A stretch of 64,000 bases of DNA from Planococcus plakortidis (GCF_001687605.2 NZ_CP016539.2:92501-156500), one strand, 5' to 3'. Counted from the first letter of the stretch, positions 14,439 to 22,735 are shown. Notes: generated from the sequence alone by a model not told the origin. Program-made: numbers and translations.

Positions 14439-15832
14439 GTATCCAGATTTTTAATTCATTGACGCGCCAAAAAGAAGCGTTCGTACCGCTGGAAGAAGGA
14501 AAAGTGAAAATGTATGTATGCGGGCCAACCGTTTACAATTATATCCACATCGGAAATGCCCGGCCGGTCATTGTCTATGACACGGTACGCCGTTATTTGG
14601 AATATCGCGGCTACGACGTGAAATACGTTTCGAATTTCACGGATGTTGATGATAAATTGATCAAAGCGGCCAATGAACTTGGCGAAGAAGTGCCGGAAAT
14701 TGCGGAACGCTTTATCAATGCCTATTTCGACAACACGAAAGCGCTCGGCTGCGCAGAGGCGGATGTGCATCCCCGTGTTACAGGGCATATGCCGCAAATC
14801 GTCGAGTTTATCGAAGCGCTCATCGAAAAAGGCTATGCTTACGAATCGCAAGGCGATGTTTATTACCATACGCGTAAATTCGATGGGTATGGAAAATTAT
14901 CCCACCAATCAGTGGATGAACTGAAGATTGGCGCCCGTATCGAAGCGGGGGACAAAAAGCAGGATGCCCTGGATTTCGTGTTATGGAAAGCGGCAAAACC
15001 TGGTGAAATTTCCTGGGAAAGCCCATGGGGCAAGGGACGCCCGGGCTGGCATATTGAATGCTCGGTGATGGCGAGAGAACACCTCGGCGATACGATCGAT
15101 ATCCATGCCGGTGGGCAAGATTTGACATTCCCGCACCACGAAAATGAAATTGCCCAATCGGAAGCTTATACTGGCAAGCCGTTTGCGCGTTATTGGATGC
15201 ATAACGGGTATATCAATATTGAAAACGAAAAAATGTCCAAGTCATTGAATAACTTCGTGCTCGTCAATGACATTTTAAAAGAACTCGACCCGCAAGTGCT
15301 GCGCCTCTTCATGCTGTCGGTTCATTACCGCCATCCGATCAATTACTCCAAAGGGTTGGTAGAAGATGCGCAAGCGGGGATGGAGCGGATCCGCACAGCT
15401 TATGGCAATGTCAAACACCGCTTGGAGCATTCGGCCGGCCTTGGCGACCATAACGATATTTGGCTGTCAAAAATCGATGCGATCAAGCAGGAATTCATCG
15501 AAACGATGGACGATGATTTCAATACGGCGAATGCCATTTCGAAGTTGTTCGACCTGGCGAAACTGGCAAATACGTACCTGCTTGAGAAACAGACGGCTGA
15601 ACTTATTCTTCAAACCTTCATTGGTGTGTTTGATGAGCTGGCGGGAGTTCTTGGCTTGCCGTTCGCGCAATCAGAGCTTTTGGATGCGGAAATCGAAGCG
15701 TTACTGGAAGAACGTATCGAAGCCCGCAAGAACCGCGATTTCGCACGGGCTGACGAAATCCGTGACCAATTAAAAGAGCAGAACATCATTTTGGAAGATA
15801 CAGCACAAGGCACGCGCTGGAAGAGAGGCTAA
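14435..15832 (+). CDS. cysS: Cysteinyl-tRNA synthetase
   Basis: 465-residue class I synthetase that charges tRNA-Cys. [16 protein letters not shown] carries the first zinc cysteine and the HIGH motif, a second zinc cysteine is in HIECSVMA, and KMSKSLNN is the KMSKS loop. The open frame extends to 14339 inside cysE, but ATG 14435 overlaps the cysE stop and matches the family start. Making both cysteine and its synthetase under one tRNA-Cys T-box is the known cysES logic. Confidence 0.96.
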   Translation: MSIQIFNSLTRQKEAFVPLEEGKVKMYVCGPTVYNYIHIGNARPVIVYDTVRRYLEYRGYDVKYVSNFTDVDDKLIKAANELGEEVPEIAERFINAYFDNTKALGCAEADVHPRVTGHMPQIVEFIEALIEKGYAYESQGDVYYHTRKFDGYGKLSHQSVDELKIGARIEAGDKKQDALDFVLWKAAKPGEISWESPWGKGRPGWHIECSVMAREHLGDTIDIHAGGQDLTFPHHENEIAQSEAYTGKPFARYWMHNGYINIENEKMSKSLNNFVLVNDILKELDPQVLRLFMLSVHYRHPINYSKGLVEDAQAGMERIRTAYGNVKHRLEHSAGLGDHNDIWLSKIDAIKQEFIETMDDDFNTANAISKLFDLAKLANTYLLEKQTAELILQTFIGVFDELAGVLGLPFAQSELLDAEIEALLEERIEARKNRDFARADEIRDQLKEQNIILEDTAQGTRWKRG

Positions 15833-15837
15833 GTGGC

Positions 15838-16254
15838 ATGGCATTGAGAAAACAAGATGTTGACCAATTGAATGCCTTGGCACTTGCTTATATGGGCGAT
15901 GCCGTTTATGAGACAGCGGTGCGTGCACATCTGCTCCACGCAGGCCGCGTCAAGCCGAATATCCTTCACCGGTCGTCCACGGCATTCGTTTCGGCGAAGT
16001 CCCAGGCGCTCATTTTGAAGCGTTTTGTCGATGAAGGCGTCCTGACAGAAACGGAACTTGCCGTCATGCGGCGGGGCCGCAACGCAAAATCCGGTTCAGT
16101 GCCGAGGAATACCGATGTCCAGACTTATAATTTCAGCACCGCCTTTGAAGCGGTGCTCGGCTGGCTGTATTTAAAAGAAGAGCAGGAGCGGCTGGATGAA
16201 TTGATCAATTACGCGATCAGCATCGCCGAAGAGCCGAGAGGAGTGGTCAAATGA
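15838..16254 (+). CDS. mrnC: Mini-ribonuclease III
   Basis: 138-residue RNase III-like nuclease without a double-strand RNA binding domain. In B. subtilis it trims the ends of 23S rRNA precursor. The catalytic-domain signature LAYMGDAVYETAVRAHLL is at residues about 15-32, and a second acidic cluster lies in the C-terminal helix. It starts 5 bases after cysS and overlaps rlmB by 4 bases (ATGA), so it belongs to this operon. Confidence 0.93.
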   Translation: MALRKQDVDQLNALALAYMGDAVYETAVRAHLLHAGRVKPNILHRSSTAFVSAKSQALILKRFVDEGVLTETELAVMRRGRNAKSGSVPRNTDVQTYNFSTAFEAVLGWLYLKEEQERLDELINYAISIAEEPRGVVK

Positions 16255-17000
16255 CAGAGCAGACGCCTGAAATCATCGGAGGCAAGAACCCGGTGCTAGA
16301 AGCATTGCGCGCCAAGCGCGACATCAATAAAATCTGGATCGCGGAAGGCGTCCAGAAAAAGGGCATTGCAGAACTTCTGCAATTGGCGAAAGAGCAGAAG
16401 GTGCTGGTGCAATTCGTCCCGAAAAAGAAAATCGATGGATTGACCGACACGAACCATCAAGGAATCGCCGCTGCAGTCGCGGCTTACCGCTATGCAGAAC
16501 TGGAAGAGTTGTTCGCAAAAGCCCAGGACAAGCAAGAAGATCCGTTCTTCCTTATCCTCGATGAATTGGAAGACCCGCATAATCTTGGGTCGATCATGCG
16601 TACGGCAGATGCAGTCGGCGCCCATGGCTTAATCATCCCGCAGCGCCGTGCAGTGGGCTTGACCGGCGTCGTTGCGAAATCATCGACCGGGGCGATCGAA
16701 CACGTGCCGGTCGTGCGCGTGAATAATTTATCGCAAACGGTCGATGAATTGAAAAAACGCGGCGTATGGATCGCCGGCACCGACGCCAAAGAATCGGTGG
16801 ATTACCGGCGCATGGATGCGACCTTGCCGCTTGCCGTCATCATCGGCAGCGAAGGCAAAGGCATGAGCCGCATCTTGCGCGATAAATGCGACTTTCTCTA
16901 CCAATTGCCGATGGTCGGCCATGTCACTTCCTTGAACGCTTCGGTGGCGGCGAGTCTGTTGATGTACGAAGTCTACCGCAAGCGCCATCCACTCGGGTGA
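16251..17000 (+). CDS. rlmB: RlmB-type 23S rRNA 2'-O-methyltransferase
   Basis: 249-residue SPOUT methyltransferase, expected to methylate G2251 of 23S rRNA. The N-terminal substrate-binding part begins IIGGKNPVLEAL. The knotted C-terminal domain has the three family motifs: LEDPHNLGSIMRTADAVG, IGSEGKGMSR and LNASVAASLLMYE. It overlaps mrnC by 4 bases and is followed 4 bases later by the rae1 gene, an arrangement conserved in Bacillales. Confidence 0.94.
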   Translation: MTEQTPEIIGGKNPVLEALRAKRDINKIWIAEGVQKKGIAELLQLAKEQKVLVQFVPKKKIDGLTDTNHQGIAAAVAAYRYAELEELFAKAQDKQEDPFFLILDELEDPHNLGSIMRTADAVGAHGLIIPQRRAVGLTGVVAKSSTGAIEHVPVVRVNNLSQTVDELKKRGVWIAGTDAKESVDYRRMDATLPLAVIIGSEGKGMSRILRDKCDFLYQLPMVGHVTSLNASVAASLLMYEVYRKRHPLG

Positions 17001-17004
17001 CGCC

Positions 17005-17514
17005 ATGAATATCCTGCTGGTGGATGGCTATAACATCATTGGCGATTGGGAAGAACTGAAAGCGTTGAAAAAAGAACGCCTAGCGGATGCGCGCGACAAG
17101 CTGATCGAACGGATGGCCGAGTATCAAGGATTCAAAGGCTGGCGGGTAATCGTTGTGTTCGATGCCCATCTGGTGCCCGGCATCGAAGCCAAAAACCTCC
17201 ACAGCGATGTGGAGGTCATCTTCACCCGGTCAAGCGAGACGGCCGATGAACGAATCGAGAAACTGGCGGCCAGCCTGAACAGCCGGCGTGACCAAATTTA
17301 CGTGGCCACATCCGATTCAACCGAACAATGGGTTATTTTCGCCAAAGGGGCGTTGCGCATCTCTGCGCGCGAACTGGAAATCGAAATGGAGGAAATCGAC
17401 AAGCGCATTGCCAAAAAAGTGCGGGAGATTCAAGAGCAACGTTCCATTTCCAAAATCCCGCTCAAGGGGGAAGTGGCAGAAATTTTTGAAAAATGGCGCC
17501 GCGGCCTTAAATGA
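17005..17514 (+). CDS. rae1: Rae1/YacP, ribosome-associated NYN endoribonuclease
   Basis: 169-residue protein whose N-terminus ILLVDGYNIIGDW is the hallmark of the NYN (PIN-like) nuclease fold. Acidic residues recur in VVFDAH and YVATSD, at the expected metal-binding positions. B. subtilis Rae1 (YacP) enters the ribosome A site and cuts certain mRNAs in translation. The C-terminal third is a charged helix. It is the last gene before sigH, with no terminator between them. Confidence 0.91.
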   Translation: MNILLVDGYNIIGDWEELKALKKERLADARDKLIERMAEYQGFKGWRVIVVFDAHLVPGIEAKNLHSDVEVIFTRSSETADERIEKLAASLNSRRDQIYVATSDSTEQWVIFAKGALRISARELEIEMEEIDKRIAKKVREIQEQRSISKIPLKGEVAEIFEKWRRGLK

Positions 17515-17518
17515 ACTG

Positions 17519-17548
17519 TTGACGCTCAAATTTTTCTTCCTGTATACT
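17519..17548 (+). promoter_or_regulatory. Promoter of sigH
   Basis: TTGACG (17519-17524), an 18-base spacer and TATACT (17543-17548) preceded by TG. The -35 box overlaps the end of the upstream gene's reading region. Confidence 0.75.
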
Positions 17549-17585
17549 GGAAATATCGAGGCTCACCCAATCGGAGGGATCACCC

Positions 17586-18236
17586 GTGGAAAATTTTGAG
17601 CAAGTTCGCAACCGTAACTTTACTGAAATGGCAGATGAAGAACTTGTCGGTCTGGTCCATAGCGGCAATACGGAAGCCTTGGATTTTCTCATCACCAAGT
17701 TCCGTCCGTTTGTGCGGATGAAAGCCCGTTCCTATTTTCTCATTGGCGCAGATAAGGAAGACATCATCCAGGAAGGAATGATCGGCTTGTATAAAGCCAT
17801 TCGCGACTTCAGGAGCGATAAATTGTCTTCATTCCGCGCATTCGCGGAGCTGTGCATCGTCCGCCAGATCATCACCGCGATCAAGACAGCCACCCGCCAA
17901 AAGCACATACCGCTAAATTCCTATGTCTCTCTTGATAAGCCAATTTATGATGAAGAGTCGGACAGGACATTGATGGATGTACTCGCCGGAAGCGGCGCGG
18001 ATGATCCGGAAGAGCTGATGATCCACAATGAAGAATTCCGTTATATGGAAGGCAAAATGGATGAAGTCCTGAGCGAACTGGAACGGGAAGTACTGACGCT
18101 GTATCTCGATGGGCAGTCTTATCAGGAAATCTCTGAAAAGCTGGAGCGGCATGTAAAATCAATCGACAATGCCCTGCAGCGGGTCAAGCGGAAACTTGAG
18201 CGGCATTTGCAGGCGAGTGAAAGCCGGTCCTCGTAA
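17586..18236 (+). CDS. sigH: RNA polymerase sigma-H factor
   Basis: 216-residue sigma-70 family factor; in Bacillus it directs early sporulation, competence and stationary-phase genes. Region 2 (KARSYFLIGADKEDIIQEGMIGLYKAI) and region 4 (LDGQSYQEISEKLERHVKSIDNALQRVKRKL) are almost identical to B. subtilis SigH. The start is GTG 17586 with GGAGGGAT seven bases before it. In this family SigH also occurs in non-sporulating relatives, so its presence does not prove sporulation. Confidence 0.95.
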   Translation: MENFEQVRNRNFTEMADEELVGLVHSGNTEALDFLITKFRPFVRMKARSYFLIGADKEDIIQEGMIGLYKAIRDFRSDKLSSFRAFAELCIVRQIITAIKTATRQKHIPLNSYVSLDKPIYDEESDRTLMDVLAGSGADDPEELMIHNEEFRYMEGKMDEVLSELEREVLTLYLDGQSYQEISEKLERHVKSIDNALQRVKRKLERHLQASESRSS

Positions 18237-18242
18237 GTACTA

Positions 18243-18271
18243 TTGACAGCAAGTTTTTATGATGATACTCT
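18243..18271 (+). promoter_or_regulatory. Possible promoter of rpmG-secE
   Basis: A perfect TTGACA lies at 18243-18248 just after sigH. The -10 box is unclear: TACTCT (18266-18271) gives a 17-base spacer and GATACT (18264-18269) gives 15. Confidence 0.5.
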
Positions 18272-18305
18272 TGAAAAAGCTGTAAAATAGAGCAAGGTGA
18301 GAAAA

Positions 18306-18452
18306 ATGGCTAAAAAAATCGTGTTGAGCTGCTCGAAATGTGCTTCCCGTAACTATACGGTACCTGCGAAAGCGGATTCAAGCACACGTTTGGAACTCAA
18401 AAAATTCTGTGCTCACTGCAACGAGCATACCGTGCATAAACAGACGAAATAA
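18306..18452 (+). CDS. rpmG: Ribosomal protein L33, zinc-binding form
   Basis: 48-residue 50S protein. Two CxxC pairs (C9/C12 and C36/C39) mark the zinc-binding form. AAGGTGAG precedes the ATG. The position between sigH and secE matches the L33 copy beside secE in Bacillales; other L33 paralogs may be elsewhere. Confidence 0.95.
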   Translation: MAKKIVLSCSKCASRNYTVPAKADSSTRLELKKFCAHCNEHTVHKQTK

Positions 18453-18511
18453 TCATGCTTTGAATGCCGGACGATATAGAGTGATTTTGAAATTCGGAGG
18501 TTTTTACGATA

Positions 18512-18697
18512 ATGGGTAACATTGGCGATTTCTTTAAAAATGTCGTTTCGGAAATGAGAAAAGTCAGCTGGCCAAGACGCAAGGAATTGACGCGCTACAC
18601 AATCGTCGTCCTGTCAACGGTCATCTTCATGGCTCTTTTCTTCGCATTGATCGATACCGGCATATCGGAATTATTCCGTTGGTTCCTGGCACTGTAA
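18512..18697 (+). CDS. secE: SecE, preprotein translocase subunit
   Basis: 61-residue membrane subunit of the SecYEG channel. The short cytoplasmic amphipathic part (FFKNVVSEMRKVSWPRRKELTRYT) is followed by one transmembrane helix (about residues 31-55), the minimal Firmicute form. GGAGG precedes the ATG. It is followed by a hairpin and then the damaged nusG. Confidence 0.95.
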   Translation: MGNIGDFFKNVVSEMRKVSWPRRKELTRYTIVVLSTVIFMALFFALIDTGISELFRWFLAL

Positions 18698-18722
18698 CAC
18701 AGTCATAAGAATAACGAAAAAT

Positions 18723-18751
18723 AGCCCGTCATTCCATGGAACGGGTTTTTT
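18723..18751 (+). terminator. Possible terminator between secE and nusG
   Basis: Stem AGCCCGT / ACGGGTT around an eleven-base loop, followed by T residues (18747-18751). Weak to medium strength, so it may only attenuate readthrough into nusG. Confidence 0.6.
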
Positions 18752-18794
18752 CATTTGTATAAAAAGGAGGGATGGACGCTTAGTCCGCTCGAAT

Positions 18795-19327
18795 ATGGAG
18801 AAAAATTGGTATGTAGTCCATACGTATTCCGGTTACGAAAACAAGGTGAAAGCAAACCTGGAAAAGCGCGTAGAAACAATGGGAATGGAAGATTTGATCT
18901 TCCGCGTCATCATCCCTGAAGAACAGGAAACAGATTTCAAGGACGGCAAAAAACGCACGGTGATGCGCAAAACCTTCCCGGGTTACGTGCTTGTCGAATT
19001 GATCATGACGGATGAGTCCTGGTATGTCGTCCGCAACACGCCGGGTGTGACCGGTTTTATCGGTTCATCAGGCGGGGGGCGAAACCGACACCGCTTCTTG
19101 AAGAAGAAGTCGACTTCATCCTCAAGCAAATGGGCATGACCGAACGCAAAGTGGACATCGATTTTGCGGTCGCGGATACAGTCGAAGTCATGGAAGGGCC
19201 ATTCGCCAACTTCCAAGGGAAAGTCGAAGAGATCGACGATACGAAAGGCAAGGTCAAAGTGTCGATCGACATCTTCGGACGCGAAACGAAAATGGAACTC
19301 GATTTCGAGCAGGTCCAAAAAGTATAA
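18795..19327 (+). pseudogene. nusG: NusG transcription factor, frameshifted
   Basis: NusG binds RNA polymerase and affects pausing and termination. Residues 1-93 (NGN domain, ending GVTGFIGSSGGG) are in one frame and the rest (AKPTPLLEEEVDFILKQMGMTERK through the KOW domain to the C-terminus KV) in another. The break is at a run of six G, 19074-19079. A seventh G would restore a 177-residue protein, the exact length of B. subtilis NusG. As written, the product would be 114 residues with a nonsense tail. A base-calling error in the homopolymer is quite possible. The nearest strong ribosome site (GGAGG, 18766-18770) is about 24 bases from the ATG, unusually far. Confidence 0.9.
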
Positions 19328-19336
19328 CGAGCCCCC

Positions 19337-19365
19337 TTGCTATTTCTTTGCAATGGTGGTATCAT
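19337..19365 (+). promoter_or_regulatory. Probable promoter of rplK-rplA
   Basis: TTGCTA (19337-19342), a 17-base spacer and TATCAT (19360-19365). It leaves a leader of about 130 bases before rplK in which I recognise no named regulator. Confidence 0.6.
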
Positions 19366-19501
19366 TTCATAGGTCAGAGCTGCCAAAGGGCAAGATCTGT
19401 ACAAACCAATTAATTCTATCAACGAAAATCAAGTTGACGGACAGATATGAGTGGGAGGGGCGACCCTATTACCACATCACGGACTTAAGGAGGTGTGTTT
19501 C

Positions 19502-19927
19502 GTGGCTAAAAAAGTAGTTAAAGTCGTAAAATTGCAGATCCCTGCAGCAAAAGCTAACCCGGCGCCGCCAGTAGGGCCAGCACTAGGTCAAGCAGGTGTC
19601 AACATCATGGGCTTCTGTAAAGAATTTAACGCGCGTACTGCTGAACAAGCAGGACTTATTATTCCGGTTGAGATTTCGGTATTTGAAGACCGTTCATTTA
19701 CTTTCATTACGAAAACTCCGCCAGCTGCAGTTCTATTGAAGAAGGCAGCAGGTATTGAATCAGGTTCAGGCGAACCGAACCGCAATAAAGTAGCGACTGT
19801 GAAACGCGACCAAGTTCGCGAAATCGCAGAAACTAAAATGCCAGATCTAAATGCCGCTTCAGTTGAAGCTGCAATGTTGATGGTTGAAGGTACTGCTCGC
19901 AGCATGGGCATTACAATCGAAGACTAA
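19502..19927 (+). CDS. rplK: Ribosomal protein L11
   Basis: 141-residue 50S stalk-base protein that binds the GTPase-centre rRNA and is needed for RelA sensing. The N-terminal proline-rich [17 protein letters not shown] and the C-terminal rRNA-binding GTARSMGI are intact. The open frame extends upstream, but the start is GTG 19502 with AAGGAGGTG, giving the family N-terminus. Confidence 0.96.
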   Translation: MAKKVVKVVKLQIPAAKANPAPPVGPALGQAGVNIMGFCKEFNARTAEQAGLIIPVEISVFEDRSFTFITKTPPAAVLLKKAAGIESGSGEPNRNKVATVKRDQVREIAETKMPDLNAASVEAAMLMVEGTARSMGITIED

Positions 19928-19949
19928 TTTCAAGAAGTTGTTTTTGGAT

Positions 19950-19982
19950 GGGTTGCGCAGTTCAACGCGAACAGCGCAGCCC
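19950..19982 (+). other. Hairpin in the rplK-rplA spacer
   Basis: GGGTTGCGC (19950-19958) pairs with GCGCAGCCC (19974-19982) with one G-U pair and a 15-base loop. No T run follows, so it is not a terminator. It could be an L1-binding control site or an RNase-processing hairpin; I cannot tell. Confidence 0.45.
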
Positions 19983-20033
19983 TTAATCGTGGGAGGTTCA
20001 ATCCGTTAGACCACAACAAGGAGGACGTTTAAA

Positions 20034-20732
20034 ATGGCTAAAACAGGCAAAAAGCTGCAAGATGCAGCAAAATTGATCGACCGTTCTAAGCTCTACGATG
20101 CACAAGAAGCTATCGAACTTGCGAAAAAAACAAGCACAGTTAACTTCGATGCTACTGTAGAAGTCGCTTTCCGCCTAGGAATCGACACGCGTAAAAACGA
20201 CCAGCAAATCCGCGGGGCAGTCGTGCTTCCAAACGGTACTGGTAAAACTCAAAGCGTTTTGGTTTTCGCTAAAGGTGACAAACTGAAAGAAGCTGAAGAA
20301 GCAGGAGCTGACTACGTTGGCGATGCTGAGTACATCCAAAAAATCCAACAAGGCTGGTTCGATTTCGACGTAATCGTCGCAACTCCGGACATGATGGGCG
20401 AAGTTGGTAAACTTGGGCGCGTTCTTGGACCAAAAGGTTTGATGCCAAACCCGAAAACAGGAACTGTTACATTTGATGTAGCGAAAGCTGTTCAAGAAAT
20501 CAAAGCTGGTAAAGTGGAATACCGTGCTGACAAAGCCGGAATCATCCACGCGCCAATCGGCAAAGTGTCTTTCGAAGACAACAAACTTGCTGAAAACTTG
20601 CAAGCGATCTATGACGTGGTCTTGAAAGCGAAGCCATCTGCTGCTAAAGGCACGTACATGAAATCACTAAACGTAACGACTACTATGGGACCTGCTGTCA
20701 AAGTGGACCCTGCAAAAGTAGCAGTTAAATAA
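20034..20732 (+). CDS. rplA: Ribosomal protein L1
   Basis: 232-residue 50S protein of the L1 stalk, which moves deacylated tRNA out of the E site. The family signature [15 protein letters not shown] is clear in the middle of the protein. AAGGAGGAC precedes the ATG. Co-transcribed with rplK; in many bacteria L1 represses its own operon by binding the mRNA. Confidence 0.96.
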   Translation: MAKTGKKLQDAAKLIDRSKLYDAQEAIELAKKTSTVNFDATVEVAFRLGIDTRKNDQQIRGAVVLPNGTGKTQSVLVFAKGDKLKEAEEAGADYVGDAEYIQKIQQGWFDFDVIVATPDMMGEVGKLGRVLGPKGLMPNPKTGTVTFDVAKAVQEIKAGKVEYRADKAGIIHAPIGKVSFEDNKLAENLQAIYDVVLKAKPSAAKGTYMKSLNVTTTMGPAVKVDPAKVAVK

Positions 20733-20736
20733 AATA

Positions 20737-20765
20737 TTGACATTCTTTCGCAACTTCGTTATACT
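20737..20765 (+). promoter_or_regulatory. Strong SigA promoter of rplJ-rplL
   Basis: Perfect TTGACA (20737-20742), a 17-base spacer and TATACT (20760-20765). A 12-bp inverted repeat (20747-20758 and 20768-20779, one G-U) is centred on the -10 box. Confidence 0.9.
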
Positions 20766-20771
20766 GGCGAA

Positions 20772-20916
20772 GTTGTGAAATAACCATTTGTACCGCAGAC
20801 AGCAGGGGCGGCTTGCCGCTTAATGAATCCCTGCCGAGGACATGATGAATTCAGATTCCATCTTAATTGATGCTGATTTTATGCCTCTGTGTCTGCACTG
20901 GACCAGAGGCTTTTCT
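20772..20916 (+). ncRNA. L10 ribosomal leader RNA with terminator
   Basis: The untranslated leader in front of rplJ sits where Firmicutes have the L10 leader, an RNA bound by the L10-L12 complex to shut off its own synthesis. It ends in a terminator-like hairpin, GCCTCTG (20883-20889) with CAGAGGC (20904-20910) and TTTTCTT, so control by attenuation is likely. I infer the family from position and the terminal hairpin, not from a covariance model. Confidence 0.75.
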
Positions 20917-20960
20917 TATGGACGGACGGTATGAATGACAAATCTATAGGAGGTGCCCAC

Positions 20961-21461
20961 ATGAGCAAAGCAATTGAAACGAAAAAAGTTGTTGTGCAAA
21001 CAATCGCTGACAAATTCGACGCTGCAGCATCTGTTGTCGTTGTTGATTACCGCGGATTGAACGTTGCCCAACTTACAGAACTTCGTAAACAGCTTCGTGA
21101 GGAAGGCATCGAGTTTAAAGTTTACAAAAACTCCATGACTCGCCGCGCGACAGAAGTTCACGGCCTTGAAGCGATCAACGAACACTTCACAGGACCGAAC
21201 GCTATCGCATTCTCGAACGAAGACGTCGTTGCTCCTGCGCGAATCATTAACAACTTCGCAAAAGACAACGAAGCACTAGAAATCAAAGCCGGTATCATCG
21301 AAGGCAATGTTGCATCTGCAGATGAAATGAAAGCTCTTGCTGAACTTCCATCACGCGATGGCCTATTGTCTATGCTACTCAGCGTACTACAGGCTCCAGT
21401 CCGCAACTTCGCTGCTACAACCAAAGCAGTTGCAGACCAAAAAGAAGAACAGGGCGCTTAA
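20961..21461 (+). CDS. rplJ: Ribosomal protein L10
   Basis: 166-residue base of the L10-L7/L12 stalk. The N-terminal rRNA-binding domain holds VVVDYRGL and [11 protein letters not shown]; the C-terminal helix ([12 protein letters not shown]) binds L12 dimers. The open frame extends to 20889 inside the leader, but ATG 20961 follows AGGAGGTG and matches the family N-terminus. Confidence 0.96.
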   Translation: MSKAIETKKVVVQTIADKFDAAASVVVVDYRGLNVAQLTELRKQLREEGIEFKVYKNSMTRRATEVHGLEAINEHFTGPNAIAFSNEDVVAPARIINNFAKDNEALEIKAGIIEGNVASADEMKALAELPSRDGLLSMLLSVLQAPVRNFAATTKAVADQKEEQGA

Positions 21462-21516
21462 TCTCTTAGCATCCTGAGCATCACCAAAAAATTACCTATC
21501 ATAGGAGGAAATTATA

Positions 21517-21876
21517 ATGACACAAGAACAAATTCTAGACGCAATCAAAGAAATGACAGTTCTTCAACTTAACGACCTAGTAAAAGCAATCGAAGACGAG
21601 TTCGGCGTAACTGCTGCTGCTCCAGTTGCTGCAGCTGCTGCTGGTGGCGCTGCTGAAGCAGAGCAAACTGAATTCGACGTAGTCCTAGCTTCTGCTGGCG
21701 ACCAAAAAATCAAAGTCATCAAAGTCGTTCGCGAAGTTACAGGTCTTGGCCTGAAAGAAGCGAAAGGTCTTGTTGACGAAGCTCCTAAAGCTCTTAAAGA
21801 AGGCGCATCTAAAGAAGAAGCTGAAGAAATCAAAGCTAAACTCGAAGAAGTTGGCGCTTCTGTAGAATTCAAATAA
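21517..21876 (+). CDS. rplL: Ribosomal protein L7/L12
   Basis: 119-residue acidic stalk protein that recruits translation GTPases. It has an N-terminal dimerisation domain, an alanine/glycine-rich hinge ([14 protein letters not shown]) and the C-terminal factor-binding domain with [17 protein letters not shown]. Very regular, highly biased codon use fits a highly expressed gene. A terminator follows. Confidence 0.97.
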   Translation: MTQEQILDAIKEMTVLQLNDLVKAIEDEFGVTAAAPVAAAAAGGAAEAEQTEFDVVLASAGDQKIKVIKVVREVTGLGLKEAKGLVDEAPKALKEGASKEEAEEIKAKLEEVGASVEFK

Positions 21877-21897
21877 GATAATTTCACAATAAGAAAG

Positions 21898-21929
21898 AAA
21901 GCTCGTCAGTATTTACCGACGGGCTTTTT
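21898..21929 (+). terminator. Terminator after rplL
   Basis: Ten-bp stem AAAGCTCGTC / GACGGGCTTT with a ten-base loop, followed by TTC. Confidence 0.87.
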
Positions 21930-21990
21930 CTTCTTTTTAAATTCAATCCGGCGAGAACTTTGTGATTGTATGATAGAAGGAGGGCTCCGT

Positions 21991-22593
21991 ATGTCCCAGC
22001 ATTATTATTCCAAAAATCCTCAAACTAAAAGCAAACCCCAAGAGTGGACCTACACATTGCGGGGCGAGACGTTCCGGTTTCAAACGGATTCAGGCGTTTT
22101 CAGCAAAAATGATGTCGACTTCGGTTCGCGGCTATTGATTGAGGCGTTTGATGAACCAGTTATAGAAGGGCCTATCCTCGATGTAGGCTGCGGGTATGGA
22201 CCGATCGGAATGGCTATCGCCAAAGCATTTCCACAAAGGCATGTGCACATGGTGGACATTAACGCCAGAGCCATTGAACTCGCACAAAAAAACACCGTCG
22301 TGAACGGCGTAGAAAATGTTTCGGTCTATGAAAGTGATGGGCTGTCGAATGTTAAGCAGGAAGGGTTCGGCGCTATCCTGACAAACCCGCCGATCCGGGC
22401 GGGAAAAGAAACGATTTTCCGTTTCTACGAGGAAGCATACGCGAAACTCGCGGATTCAGGGTCGTTATGGGTTGTCATCCAGAAAAAACAAGGTGCCCCT
22501 TCGACGCAGGAGAAATTACAGGGGTTGTTCGGCAACGTCCGGGTAGCCGATAAGAAGAAAGGTTACTTTATTTTCGAGGCCAGAAAAGTTTGA
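21991..22593 (+). CDS. ybxB: RsmC/YbxB-like methyltransferase
   Basis: 200-residue class I methyltransferase of the RsmC type, probably acting on 16S rRNA, although the exact target in Firmicutes is not shown by sequence. The SAM-binding motif I is LDVGCGYGPIGMAIA and the catalytic motif IV is ILTNPPIRAG, the NPP(I/Y) form used for amino-group methylation of bases. The frame extends to ATG 21970, but ATG 21991 has the GAAGGAGGG site. The position between rplL and rpoB is the same as in B. subtilis. Confidence 0.92.
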   Translation: MSQHYYSKNPQTKSKPQEWTYTLRGETFRFQTDSGVFSKNDVDFGSRLLIEAFDEPVIEGPILDVGCGYGPIGMAIAKAFPQRHVHMVDINARAIELAQKNTVVNGVENVSVYESDGLSNVKQEGFGAILTNPPIRAGKETIFRFYEEAYAKLADSGSLWVVIQKKQGAPSTQEKLQGLFGNVRVADKKKGYFIFEARKV

Positions 22594-22594
22594 C

Positions 22595-22621
22595 TTGACA
22601 AAATGCCTGTGATATTATAAT
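22595..22621 (+). promoter_or_regulatory. Promoter of rpoB-rpoC
   Basis: TTGACA (22595-22600) and a perfect TATAAT (22616-22621), but with only 15 bases between them, shorter than the optimum. It begins inside the last bases after ybxB. The 180-base leader that follows has two hairpins. Confidence 0.7.
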
Positions 22622-22644
22622 GAAATGCAAAAATATTATTTTGA

Positions 22645-22735
22645 GGTCGTTTGCCCTTTTTCGGGCAGAGCATGACGGCCGATCTTTACATGTGTAAACC
22701 GAAAATGAGCTCATATGCGGTCTCGTTTTCTTTTT
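22645..22735 (+). promoter_or_regulatory. rpoB leader with putative attenuator
   Basis: First structure: GGTCGT (22645-22650) with ACGGCC (22675-22680), enclosing TGCCC / GGGCA. Second: GAAAATGAG (22701-22709) with CTCGTTTTC (22722-22730, one G-U), followed by TTTTTGTC, which has the form of an intrinsic terminator. With the promoter upstream and rpoB downstream, it would prevent some transcripts from entering rpoBC. No known ligand or protein site is recognised. Confidence 0.6.

Noticed and set aside
18772..18783. Four-codon upstream frame ATG GAC GCT TAG before nusG
   Set aside because: Only one base separates it from the Shine-Dalgarno, too close for normal initiation; kept only as part of the nusG finding.
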